Below, piece by piece: positions 8,034 through 16,645 of a stretch of 64,000 nt of DNA. Origin of the DNA: an uncultured Oscillospiraceae bacterium (lineage in GTDB: Bacteria; Bacillota; Clostridia; Oscillospirales; Ruminococcaceae); assembly GCA_934465295.1 (NCBI GenBank), contig CAKSKU010000015.1, positions 1 to 64,000 on the forward strand, in the 5' to 3' direction. How positions within the stretch are numbered: position 1 is the stretch's first letter; every line of letters starts with the position of its first letter. Made by a program: the position numbers and the translations under genes. The notes below the pieces were generated by a model. It did no database searches. It was not told the DNA's origin and saw only the letters and a list, made by a program, of their open reading frames with translations.

Positions 8034-8417
8034 ATGGAAGAAAAAACAAAGCTTTCTTCATCTGAATGGAAGATAATGTCCCTGCTCTGGGAGAACGAGC
8101 CGCTCACGATCATGCAGATAACAGCCGCACTCAACGGCGAGACCGGCTGGTCTAAGCATACCGTGATAACGCTCCTTAAACGAATGGAGGAGAAAAAAGC
8201 GGTCAGCTTTGAGCAGGTCGGCAATGCAAAGCATTTCTTTACCCTTATAAAGCGTGAGGATGTTGCCGTTGCCGAAACGCAGTCGTTCCTCGAAAGAATT
8301 TATCGGGGCAGCATCGGAATGATGGTGAACTCGATGATCGACCAGAACGCACTGTCAAAAGAGGATATCGACGAGCTTTACGATATACTGAAAAAAGCGG
8401 AGGAAAACAAGAAATGA
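8034..8417 (+). CDS. BlaI/MecI-family transcriptional repressor
   Basis: A 127-residue winged-helix repressor. Recognisable features are the N-terminal LSSSEWKIMSLLWENEPLT helix region, the DNA-recognition segment GWSKHTVITLLKRMEEKKAV, and the C-terminal dimerisation helices. GGAGGA lies 5 bases before the ATG at 8034, which is why the upstream TTG at 8019 was rejected. Its stop overlaps the blaR1-like start (ATGA), the usual arrangement where the membrane protease inactivates the repressor. Operator and promoter are at 7953-8015. In this family the repressor dimer is released after cleavage, here probably derepressing the whole lipoprotein operon. Confidence 0.92.
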   Translation: MEEKTKLSSSEWKIMSLLWENEPLTIMQITAALNGETGWSKHTVITLLKRMEEKKAVSFEQVGNAKHFFTLIKREDVAVAETQSFLERIYRGSIGMMVNSMIDQNALSKEDIDELYDILKKAEENKK

Positions 8418-10372
8418 CCGAAGCTGTTATATCATCGTCGATACTGATAGCGATAATAATTCTTATCCGAACGGCTTTCAAGGGGCAGCTGAAAAGCTCC
8501 GTGCGCTATGCGTTATGGCTGATAGCGGCGGCAAGGCTGATGCTCCCGTTCGCACTGGTGCAAAGTCCGATAAGCGTGATGAACGCCGCTGAAACGGTGA
8601 TAAGCGTGAACCAAGCCGATGAGACCGTTCAGCCGACCGAAGCCGAGCTGTACATTCCCGAAAGCGTTGCAAAGCAGAATGTGAGTGAAGTTTCGCCGCA
8701 GAGTGCGGAAAAAGCTTCGCCGAGGGAGGTCCGGACTGCGGTGAGGAGAGCCGTTTCGGCAGTGCTGCTCCTGTGGTTCTGCGCAGTAAATGTCAGATTT
8801 TATCTTATGCTGCGGAAAAACAGAAAAGCGTTCACCTATAACGCTCCGCTGCGCATCTTCACGACGGAAAAGCTTGCTTCACCGTGCATTTTCGGACTTT
8901 TCCGACCGTGTATCTACATACCCGAGGACTCGGCGAGTGACAGCGAAGCGGTGGAGTATATAACTGCGCATGAGGTGTGTCACTACCGCCGCGGCGACCT
9001 TGTATGGACGGTGCTTCGGTATGTTCTGCTGGCGGTCTACTGGTTCGACCCGTTCGTGTGGGCGGCGGCTGTGCTTTCAAAGCGTGACTGCGAGTGCGCC
9101 TGCGATGAAGCCGCAATAAAAATGCTCGGCGAGGAGCGGCGTTTCCGCTACGGTAAGGCGATAATAGACCTTATCCCACTGAAAAATTCGGAAAGTCTCG
9201 GTATAGCTTCGACCTCGATGGCTTCGGGGAAAAAGGTGCTTAAAGAGCGTATGCGGTTCATCGCCGCAGGACCTGTGAACAGAGCTTCGGCGGTCATAAT
9301 TGCTGTGGCTGCGAGTGTTCTGACGGTCGGAACTACGTTCACCTCGGCTCAGGCTGTGGAAAAGCTTGTCGATTTGCCCGAGATCAGCGTTGCCGAAGCC
9401 GATGACGGCAGGATAACGGCGCAGATCACTGACAAAAACGGTGCGGCTCACGAGATCATATATTTTCCTGCGCCCGACGGCTTTGAACCGTATATTTATA
9501 TGGACGAAGCCTCCTCGGCGAAGGAGAGTGCTTACAGCGAAAGCGGATTTGTGCAGTTTATGAGTGAAGCGGCTTTCTCGGCGGCTGATGTGAGCCTTGG
9601 TGACGGGAGCTTTTCGCTTAGCAAATGGGATAACTCCGATGCTTTTTCAAAGGTGTGCAAAGCGTTGGAGGAAAGCAGTTCCGAGAGCGGAGCTGACTTG
9701 GACAGGGCGGAGAAAACGGCTTCGCTGAGTCTTTCCCGTGCGAACGGAGGATTTTCGTCAAGGCTCGATATCGGGATATACAAGGTCGGCGGAGGCTATA
9801 CTGCGCTTATGGTCGGTGACGATCTTAGCAGGCTCACAGGGCTTGTGACGGGCGGAGTTCTCCCGACGGAGAGTGAGCTTTTTGAAGCCTATTCCGAAAG
9901 CTCACATTTTGAAGCTGTTGTTGACGGGAAAAGGCTCTATAACGCTCTTGCTGTTCTTGCAGAAGCGGAGACCTATCCCGAATTCGGGACGGACAGCTTT
10001 TCTGCCGAGATAAGCGGAAAGCTTGACGTTGTAGGAAAAGTTCCGCAGGGCTATGTTCAGTGCGAGCTTCGCAATATCGTTTTCGCAGTACCGAGCGACG
10101 GCAGTCTCAACAGGATAGGCGGCAGCGTTCTATGGCAGAACGGGAACGGGAATTTCAGCATTTCCGAGGGCAGAAAAGCCATTCCCGACAATGCGGAGAA
10201 AACCGTCGGAACATTCGGCGGAAACGCCTGCGAGATTTATATGGGAACGGAAAATGCAGTGCTGATCTTTTCGGACAGCGAGGGGAAAAGCTGCTCGGCT
10301 TCGGCAGGGTATTCGTCCGATAGTGAAAAAAGCACTGCGCTGAAAATTCTCGGCAGCATACATTTGAAATGA
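8414..10372 (+). CDS. BlaR1-like M56 membrane metalloprotease with unusual ectodomain
   Basis: A 652-residue sensor protease. Membrane helices lie near residues 4-22, 30-52, 112-132 and 290-310. The M56 catalytic site HEVCH (His186, Glu187, His190) is followed by CDEAA with the third zinc ligand. The family normally cleaves or triggers loss of the BlaI repressor encoded just upstream with overlap. The roughly 340-residue C-terminal region after the last helix should be extracellular, but it shows no penicillin-binding SxxK/KTG motifs. It is instead rich in Ser, Ala and Glu, with beta-like segments. So the signal is probably not a beta-lactam bound covalently. Family certain, ligand unknown. 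Confidence 0.88.
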   Translation: MTEAVISSSILIAIIILIRTAFKGQLKSSVRYALWLIAAARLMLPFALVQSPISVMNAAETVISVNQADETVQPTEAELYIPESVAKQNVSEVSPQSAEKASPREVRTAVRRAVSAVLLLWFCAVNVRFYLMLRKNRKAFTYNAPLRIFTTEKLASPCIFGLFRPCIYIPEDSASDSEAVEYITAHEVCHYRRGDLVWTVLRYVLLAVYWFDPFVWAAAVLSKRDCECACDEAAIKMLGEERRFRYGKAIIDLIPLKNSESLGIASTSMASGKKVLKERMRFIAAGPVNRASAVIIAVAASVLTVGTTFTSAQAVEKLVDLPEISVAEADDGRITAQITDKNGAAHEIIYFPAPDGFEPYIYMDEASSAKESAYSESGFVQFMSEAAFSAADVSLGDGSFSLSKWDNSDAFSKVCKALEESSSESGADLDRAEKTASLSLSRANGGFSSRLDIGIYKVGGGYTALMVGDDLSRLTGLVTGGVLPTESELFEAYSESSHFEAVVDGKRLYNALAVLAEAETYPEFGTDSFSAEISGKLDVVGKVPQGYVQCELRNIVFAVPSDGSLNRIGGSVLWQNGNGNFSISEGRKAIPDNAEKTVGTFGGNACEIYMGTENAVLIFSDSEGKSCSASAGYSSDSEKSTALKILGSIHLK

Positions 10373-10387
10373 AGGGAAAGCTGACAG

Positions 10388-11467
10388 ATGATCTTTAAGA
10401 GAAAGCTTGCCGCTGTGCTGGCGGCTTCGGTGATGCTGGTCGGCTGCGGAGCGGAGAAAAAAGGGGAAACCTCCGAAACGCAGACCGAGCCTGTGCAGAC
10501 TGCCGAGGCGGTGCAGACAACGAAAGCCGCAGTCAGAACGATAAAGCCGCTCTCGCCGATGAAAAGTCACGCCTACTATCAGGACGAAAGCTTCTCGGTG
10601 ACGGTCTCGCTTGATGACCTCAGATCGTCGCTTTACTATCCCGATGCTGTCGCAGAAATGGGCATCGATCCCGATATGTTCGCTGTCGATATGACGGTGA
10701 AGGTGAAGAATATCTCGCAGAAAAACCAGAGCTTTGACTGCTCAAAGCTTGTGCTGTTTGCAGGTAAAAATGCGCTCTATATGTTCGGAGCAAAGGACGA
10801 AAACGCCGATGATATCAAGTCGGGCAAGACCGTCACGCTCAATATGAAAGCACTTTGCAGCTTACAGCAGGCAAGGGAGATATCGGGCGTTTCCTATAAC
10901 GGCGAGCCGCTCGAAACGGGTGAAAAATTCTATCCCGAAGATTTTGCGGAGATAATTGCGGTGCAGAGCGATGAGAGCGTAAAGACCTATCTTTACAAGG
11001 AGTTCTACCTGCGCCCGGGCGACGGTCATCGCAGGATGGTTTGCTTCGAGCCTGCCGCAATAGAAGCATATTTCATCGGCAGGGTCGGCGAAAACGACGA
11101 GTATTTCGCTATCGAATATACCGTCACGAACCGAAGCGATTATGCGCTCCTCATCGACCCGAACAAGTACAGCGCAAGCTTCCGCTATGATGATTCGGAC
11201 AGCTTTGACCCGAACTCGAAAGCCGTTTACATCAGCACCGATGAAGAGCTTATGTATAAGCCGACAGAGGAGGGCGAAGTCAGCGGCATCGGCACGGTCT
11301 ATGCGCTTCCCGACTTTATTTGCACCTATCCCGACGGCGAAACGAAGTTCACCGTTCTTTACAGCGTCAGCGGACACATAACCGAGGTGATGCTGAAATG
11401 CGCAAGCCGTGATGAGCCGTGCTTTGCCGAGTATGAAAGCGTTGTTATCGATCGGTGCGACTATTGA
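10388..11467 (+). CDS. Lipoprotein of unknown function (DUF4352-like), paralogue 1
   Basis: A 359-residue predicted lipoprotein. The signal peptide ends in the lipobox LVGC with Cys20, followed by a Glu/Thr-rich linker. Two similar beta-sandwich-like halves are visible: the first includes VKVKNISQKNQSFDCSKL, the second IEYTVTNRSDYALLIDPNKY, a pattern reminiscent of DUF4352-type domains. It follows the BlaR1-like gene by 15 bases and is 14 bases ahead of a paralogue, so all are likely one BlaI-controlled transcript. The domain assignment is a resemblance only; location at the outer face of the membrane is the firm part. Confidence 0.8.
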   Translation: MIFKRKLAAVLAASVMLVGCGAEKKGETSETQTEPVQTAEAVQTTKAAVRTIKPLSPMKSHAYYQDESFSVTVSLDDLRSSLYYPDAVAEMGIDPDMFAVDMTVKVKNISQKNQSFDCSKLVLFAGKNALYMFGAKDENADDIKSGKTVTLNMKALCSLQQAREISGVSYNGEPLETGEKFYPEDFAEIIAVQSDESVKTYLYKEFYLRPGDGHRRMVCFEPAAIEAYFIGRVGENDEYFAIEYTVTNRSDYALLIDPNKYSASFRYDDSDSFDPNSKAVYISTDEELMYKPTEEGEVSGIGTVYALPDFICTYPDGETKFTVLYSVSGHITEVMLKCASRDEPCFAEYESVVIDRCDY

Positions 11468-11481
11468 CAAGGGGGCTGTAA

Positions 11482-12600
11482 ATGAAAAAAAGACTTGCTG
11501 CCGCTTTGGCAGCTTCGCTCGTTCTGATGTGCGGCTGTACGGACAAAGGCGGCTTGGAAGAAGGCTCGGAAACGGCTGCTTCCGAAAGCATAACAGTGAC
11601 CTTTGCCGAGACCGAACCTACCGAGACTGAACCGCCGCAGACGGAAACGCCCGAGCTTAAAGAAAATCAGCTCGAATTCCGCAGTATGGATATTGCCGTG
11701 CTTATGGAATTCACGGGCGCAGAGCCGCTCAATTACTATCCGAAAGCAGTGAAGCTTGCGGAATACAGAGAGGACGATTATGTTCTCCACGCTGTTTTTA
11801 CGGTCGAAAATCTCACCTACAAAAGCTTCGACTTCATTCCGCAGAAAATGTTGCTCCACGGTCGGGATCACGGTTCATCTTATACGATGCTGCCGATAAC
11901 CGAGAACGACACGGGGCTTATTGCATCGGATGGATATTACACCATCGACCCCGATGAGAGAGTCAGCTTCAAGATAGATTTTGTCGGTGATAAGGAATGT
12001 GTCAAATGCGCCGACAGGATATCCTATTACCCCGATCTGCATTTTTACACGAACAATATCGATGCTGACGGGCTGAACAACGTTTCCGTTGCATCGCCGC
12101 TTGAAATAGAGGACAGGATAACGGTGAAGAACGCCGTGCGGAAGGCTCTTGAAATAACAGAAAATGAGCCTCTGCCGTCCGACGGCGACCATCCGTTCAA
12201 CACCGAGAAAAATTCCTACTGCTTCACGGTGGAAAAGGTTCAACCCGACGGGTACGTCGGCTATTATATAAGGATAAAGCTGAAAATAGCATCGCTCACG
12301 GGCAAGGCTGATACCTTTGAGCCGAACAAATTTCAGCTCGTCCGCTCCGATGGGAAAAGCTATATGCCGCTCTGCCGGAGCTTTGATGAAGCACTCGTAC
12401 AGTCGCCGAAGATAGACAAAGAAATAACCGTCAACGGCGAAAGTGTGCCGCTTTATGACTATCCGTCCGAGCTTTATCTGCGCTCGGACGGAACGGCTGA
12501 ATACGATATGTATTTCAGCTGTGAACAGGGCGAAGATTATGATGGATTTATTTATGAGGGTGAAAACGACAGCTTTGATGAAAGGATAGAAATAGAATGA
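11482..12600 (+). CDS. Lipoprotein of unknown function (DUF4352-like), paralogue 2
   Basis: A 372-residue lipoprotein, lipobox MCGC with Cys19, then a Thr/Glu/Pro-rich spacer. The body resembles the preceding lipoprotein: VFTVENLTYKSFDF aligns with the first domain, and IRIKLKIASLTGKADTFEPNKFQL with the second. A tandem duplication is therefore likely. GGGGG precedes the start by about 6 bases. Its stop overlaps the start of the next lipoprotein gene (ATGA), so translation is coupled. The role is unknown; the context suggests an envelope response. Confidence 0.8.
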   Translation: MKKRLAAALAASLVLMCGCTDKGGLEEGSETAASESITVTFAETEPTETEPPQTETPELKENQLEFRSMDIAVLMEFTGAEPLNYYPKAVKLAEYREDDYVLHAVFTVENLTYKSFDFIPQKMLLHGRDHGSSYTMLPITENDTGLIASDGYYTIDPDERVSFKIDFVGDKECVKCADRISYYPDLHFYTNNIDADGLNNVSVASPLEIEDRITVKNAVRKALEITENEPLPSDGDHPFNTEKNSYCFTVEKVQPDGYVGYYIRIKLKIASLTGKADTFEPNKFQLVRSDGKSYMPLCRSFDEALVQSPKIDKEITVNGESVPLYDYPSELYLRSDGTAEYDMYFSCEQGEDYDGFIYEGENDSFDERIEIE

Positions 12601-14171
12601 AAAGTGTAATTTTCAGTGCAAAAACGGCTGCGGCGTTCATAGCTGCGGCAATGCTCATGGTCGGCTGCGGCAAGGGGAATGATGCAGCCGAAACGAGCAT
12701 ATCCGAAGCGAGCCTGTCCGAGACAGCGGCGTCCGAAGCTATCAGTGAGACGACCGCTCCGCAGGAGGAAACAGACATCGAAGCTGCACAGACGGAAAGC
12801 GTAAAGGCTGAAACGTTTGATAAAACGACCGCACAGCCAAGCGAGCTTTTCAGCGGCAACAGCAGTGAATATCTGATAGCGCAGCTTGACGACGGGACAT
12901 TCAAAAGGCTAAGCGAGGAGGAATACGAAGCTTTCATCTATGCGAAAATAACGGAGACCTATCTTTCGGAGGATTACTACAACGAAAATTTGACCGACTA
13001 TTACAGCAGTTATGATGAATATAAGCAGGAACTCCTTAGCTTGTACGGTGAATATGAACCCGATCCGTATTTCAGCCGTATGTGCAGTTTGTATGTGATA
13101 GACGGTCATTCGGGCAGCGAGGGGGCTGAACCCGACTATGACAAAGCCGCTGCGGCAGTGTTGAACTATGTGCTTGAAACGATGGAGCAGGAGCAGTTTG
13201 CGTCCCTGAAAAACAGCAATGAGTTCAAGCATATTTCCATCGATTATGAAGCCGCAGATGATGCATTGCTCGTCTATGCGAGTGCAGCTTCGGGCAGCGA
13301 TTACCTGGAGATAGTCAATGAGAGATACATAACCCTTGACGGCCGGGAAATGCTCAGCATAGGCTCGACCCCTGTTGCCGCAGACACAAAAAGCATTTAC
13401 ATAACCGTTTATGACGACCTCACCGACGAGGCACTTTTCCACACTTCAAGCGAGGACTATGATGTTGTCATTTACGAATATGGCAGGGATTTTTACAGCG
13501 GGGAAAAGATCATCGACATTGCGGAGATCGCCGAAAAGCTTCCCGATCTTGAAAAGCTTTCCATATCACCTCATTTTGAATTGATCGAACCGACGGCGCT
13601 TACAAAGCTCACAAAGCTCAAGGAACTGCGCTTTGATGCGGAAGATCTGGAGGATATCTCATTCTTTTCGGAGCTGAAAACGGAGAAGCTCGGGCTGACG
13701 GGAGTTCACTGCCCCGTGGATGTGCTTTCAAAGCTTGACTTAAAGGAAATAACCATTGAATGTACGCCGTGCGAGGGCGTTCTTGACAGCATTTACAAGC
13801 TGAAAAACGTCACCGAGCTTACGATAAACAGATTCAGCGCAGTCGAACCGACACTCGATGGCATCGAAAACCTTACAGAACTCCGAAGGGTAGATTTTTC
13901 AGCCGATCCCGAATATACGATCGATTTTGCTCCGCTTGCAAAGCTTCAAAAGGTGGAGGATCTGAGCATACTGGCTTATTACACGATAAATCTCGATAAA
14001 ATAGCGGATATGAAGTCGGTAAAAAAGCTTACGCTCAGCAATATGGACGAGGCTGACCTCACTTTCCTCGGGGAAATGACTCAGCTTGAAGAGCTTTCGC
14101 TTTTTCAGGTGAACAACTCCTACGGTCCTGCTTTGCAGTATCTTGACAGGACGAAAAAGTTCTTCGGTTAG
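12597..14171 (+). CDS. Leucine-rich-repeat lipoprotein, possibly truncated
   Basis: A 524-residue lipoprotein with lipobox MVGC (Cys24) and a Ser/Glu/Thr-rich linker to about residue 80. A middle alpha/beta region follows, then irregular leucine-rich repeats from about residue 310, such as LTKLTKLKELRFDAEDLEDI and IENLTELRRVDF. The frame is stopped by TAG at 14169-14171. It then remains open and LRR-like for another 30 codons (including IYKMKNLESLTP) to a second TAG at 14262-14264. The end may therefore be a nonsense-truncated version of a slightly longer protein. It is coupled to the upstream lipoprotein gene. Confidence 0.8.
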   Translation: MKSVIFSAKTAAAFIAAAMLMVGCGKGNDAAETSISEASLSETAASEAISETTAPQEETDIEAAQTESVKAETFDKTTAQPSELFSGNSSEYLIAQLDDGTFKRLSEEEYEAFIYAKITETYLSEDYYNENLTDYYSSYDEYKQELLSLYGEYEPDPYFSRMCSLYVIDGHSGSEGAEPDYDKAAAAVLNYVLETMEQEQFASLKNSNEFKHISIDYEAADDALLVYASAASGSDYLEIVNERYITLDGREMLSIGSTPVAADTKSIYITVYDDLTDEALFHTSSEDYDVVIYEYGRDFYSGEKIIDIAEIAEKLPDLEKLSISPHFELIEPTALTKLTKLKELRFDAEDLEDISFFSELKTEKLGLTGVHCPVDVLSKLDLKEITIECTPCEGVLDSIYKLKNVTELTINRFSAVEPTLDGIENLTELRRVDFSADPEYTIDFAPLAKLQKVEDLSILAYYTINLDKIADMKSVKKLTLSNMDEADLTFLGEMTQLEELSLFQVNNSYGPALQYLDRTKKFFG

Positions 14172-14308
14172 GAAACCGTCGGCGGTGCGGATATGAGCCG
14201 TATATATAAGATGAAAAATCTTGAAAGTCTCACACCTTCGGGCGATGTAAACGAGCCTGAATAGATGTGGAAAACTGATTTTTCTCCATAAATGAAAGGA
14301 AAACGGTA

Positions 14309-16492
14309 ATGAGGTTCAGATATGTGTTAATGTATGCGCTGGCAATTGTCATGTTCGGTTCAATATTGTTTCTGATGAAAATTGACAGGGAAACAAAAAA
14401 GCCTGAAACGTCTGTATCCGAGGAAACATTGTCGGAAACCTTCTCCGAAACGACTGTACCCGAACCCGAGGAGACCGAAGTATCCAAAGCCGATATGGGA
14501 TTTTATACGACTGTTACCGACGCAGAGGGAACGGAGCAGGTGCTTTTTTACCTTTGGGGAACCGACGGCGAGCCTGCGTTAATCTATATGCAGGATACCG
14601 ATGATCCCGATGCGATAATGGGGTATATGTCCGTTATTTCCCGATATGTTGCCGCCCAAGAAAAAGAGATCACCTTCGACAGCGGGTTCAGGGAATTCCT
14701 CGGTTCGCTCAAATACGAGAGAGCTGAGATCGGCTATCATACCGACAGGACAAGGACGGGAGTAAAATATACAGATGAAGCGGATGTTGTGGAGGATGTT
14801 TCCGAACTCTTAAAGCTCATCGCAGATATCGAACCCGAATTCATAGATATGCCCGAAGATGAGATAGAGTATGGATATGATTCTTACCACCCGGTATGGA
14901 TAGTTCGTTTTGATGACAGATGGAGTGCGATGACGAACTTTGTTTCCGTAAAATTTGCAATGTTCAACGGCAGGCTTGCCGCAAACTGCTCTATTTCGGA
15001 TTATACCGAGCTTGACAAGCTTGCGGCAAAAAACAGCGCAACGGAGGAAGAACTGCGTGAGGCTTATTATGCATCGTCCGACCAAAGCAGCGGCTGGTTC
15101 TATGCGGACAATATAGACGGCGTTGACAAGCTCTATGACAAGCTCCTCAAAACGGTCATAATGTCCGACAGAAACGAATTTGAAAATGTCCGCCAGTATC
15201 GCACGGACATCGACGGCGGCATCGGCTTCAGCGGAGATATCGCAGATCATCTTTACACAGACAGAAGCGCTATGGAAGGCTATACGGAGGTCAGATTAAA
15301 CGACGAGGTCTCCTTTATGCTTCCCTCGGGAACTGAACCGAAGATCGCAGGAAAAATGCTGACTTGGGAGCAGGACGGCGTTAAGCTTTTCATCAGCGGT
15401 TCGGGATCGTCATTTTTTTCTTCCGATGATTATGAACAGAGCGGCGATACGTACAAAGGCTATTTTGCGGGAAAAAAGGCTGAATATGAAAGCGGACGCA
15501 TGAACAAAAGGGGACAGTTCATCGATCTGCTGAGCTTTGTCGGAAAGAGCGGAAACCTCTATGCAAGGATAACCTGCGAAAGCGATGAACGCACCGATGA
15601 GTATGACACGCTCTGCCGAAATATCTTCGGAAGCTTTCAATTTATCCCGTATGAAAGCGCAGAAAGCATATACGGCGAAGCCGCACCGATAAAGCTCAGC
15701 GGCGAGCCGAGCCGCTTCACCGACGAGGGATATTCCCTTGCCGAAGGATACGAGCGGACACGCCCAAAAGAAGCCGTCCCGAAGTTTCAGGCGTATGTTC
15801 CGAGAATGCTTGTCGGCGGTTTTTATGCGCTCGACTATCGCAATGATTATCAGGCGAAGAATGAAACATACATTGAAAAGCTTGCCGATGACGGAATGTG
15901 GTATGAAGTCCTTCCCGTTGCCGAGCTTAACGATGTGAACGGCGATAAGTGGCTGAGAATGAATAATGTTCTTGACTATTACAGGAATACGTTCACGGTC
16001 GATCTGTCGGTCTATCCGCCGCTCCCCGAGGGTCGTTACCGCTTGGTAAAGCCCATGCGCTTAAAGTACGACCACAGCAAGGAGTACGGCGCATTTATGG
16101 AGTTCGATATGACAGGCACGGACGAAAGAATGGAGATCTCGGCTGAATGTGATAAAGCCGCCTATGATGAAGCTCCCGATACTGTCGGCGTAAATATCAG
16201 CTCGGGATATATCTATAAGCAGAGCAGCTATTATGACATCGAGTATTACGACGGCGAAAAGTGGACTTCCGTGCGCACCGCTCCGATCGAAGTAAACTTT
16301 TCCGAGGGAAGCTATGCATCGAATATGGACGGTCTTAAGGATGTCGGGCTGAGCCGCAAGGAGATACCGACCGAGGGCTTCGACCTTTCACGCAAGGGAA
16401 AATACAGAGTAAGGATAAATATATCCGACGACAACGGTAAATATTTGTCCGACAGTTACGGCGTTCTGTATGCGGAGTTCAATATCGGCTAA
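14309..16492 (+). CDS. Membrane-anchored secreted protein of unknown function
   Basis: A 727-residue protein with an uncleaved N-terminal anchor (about residues 5-24) and a Glu/Thr/Ser-rich spacer. No lipobox Cys is present. The middle region (about 60-460) is mixed alpha/beta and unrecognised. The last 200 residues contain Ig-like beta segments that follow a pattern seen in secreted Firmicute proteins (FTVDLSVYPPLPEGRYRLVK and GKYRVRINISDDNGK). AAAGGA precedes the ATG. It lies 137 bases after the LRR lipoprotein in the same direction and probably ends the BlaI/BlaR-led operon, since the terminator follows. Confidence 0.78.
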   Translation: MRFRYVLMYALAIVMFGSILFLMKIDRETKKPETSVSEETLSETFSETTVPEPEETEVSKADMGFYTTVTDAEGTEQVLFYLWGTDGEPALIYMQDTDDPDAIMGYMSVISRYVAAQEKEITFDSGFREFLGSLKYERAEIGYHTDRTRTGVKYTDEADVVEDVSELLKLIADIEPEFIDMPEDEIEYGYDSYHPVWIVRFDDRWSAMTNFVSVKFAMFNGRLAANCSISDYTELDKLAAKNSATEEELREAYYASSDQSSGWFYADNIDGVDKLYDKLLKTVIMSDRNEFENVRQYRTDIDGGIGFSGDIADHLYTDRSAMEGYTEVRLNDEVSFMLPSGTEPKIAGKMLTWEQDGVKLFISGSGSSFFSSDDYEQSGDTYKGYFAGKKAEYESGRMNKRGQFIDLLSFVGKSGNLYARITCESDERTDEYDTLCRNIFGSFQFIPYESAESIYGEAAPIKLSGEPSRFTDEGYSLAEGYERTRPKEAVPKFQAYVPRMLVGGFYALDYRNDYQAKNETYIEKLADDGMWYEVLPVAELNDVNGDKWLRMNNVLDYYRNTFTVDLSVYPPLPEGRYRLVKPMRLKYDHSKEYGAFMEFDMTGTDERMEISAECDKAAYDEAPDTVGVNISSGYIYKQSSYYDIEYYDGEKWTSVRTAPIEVNFSEGSYASNMDGLKDVGLSRKEIPTEGFDLSRKGKYRVRINISDDNGKYLSDSYGVLYAEFNIG

Positions 16493-16510
16493 GTGAAGCT
16501 TTATTAAAAA

Positions 16511-16556
16511 CGGCGCAAAAACTCACAGCGAGCTATGTGGGTCTTGCGCCGACTTT
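16511..16556 (+). terminator. Terminator of the blaI-lipoprotein operon
   Basis: CGGCGCAA (16511-16518) pairs with TTGCGCCG (16544-16551) and is followed by ACTTTT. The loop of 25 bases is somewhat long. Confidence 0.65.
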
Positions 16557-16590
16557 TGTATGTGTGTTTGCTTAAAATCAGTATTAGCAG

Positions 16591-16619
16591 TTGAAAAAAA
16601 CAAATTAATATGCTAAAAT
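16591..16619 (+). promoter_or_regulatory. Extended -10 promoter of the ribosomal GTPase gene
   Basis: TTGAAA (16591-16596), 17 bases, TAAAAT (16614-16619), preceded by TGC, giving an extended -10. An ATG at 16610 lies within this promoter, so translation must begin further downstream, at 16646. Confidence 0.75.
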
Positions 16620-16645
16620 ATAAAAAAACGCTGATTGGTGATTTG

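Noticed and set aside
8414..10372. Beta-lactam sensor BlaR1/MecR1
   Set aside because: The outer domain lacks the acylation motif SxxK and KTG, and no beta-lactamase or PBP2a gene follows.
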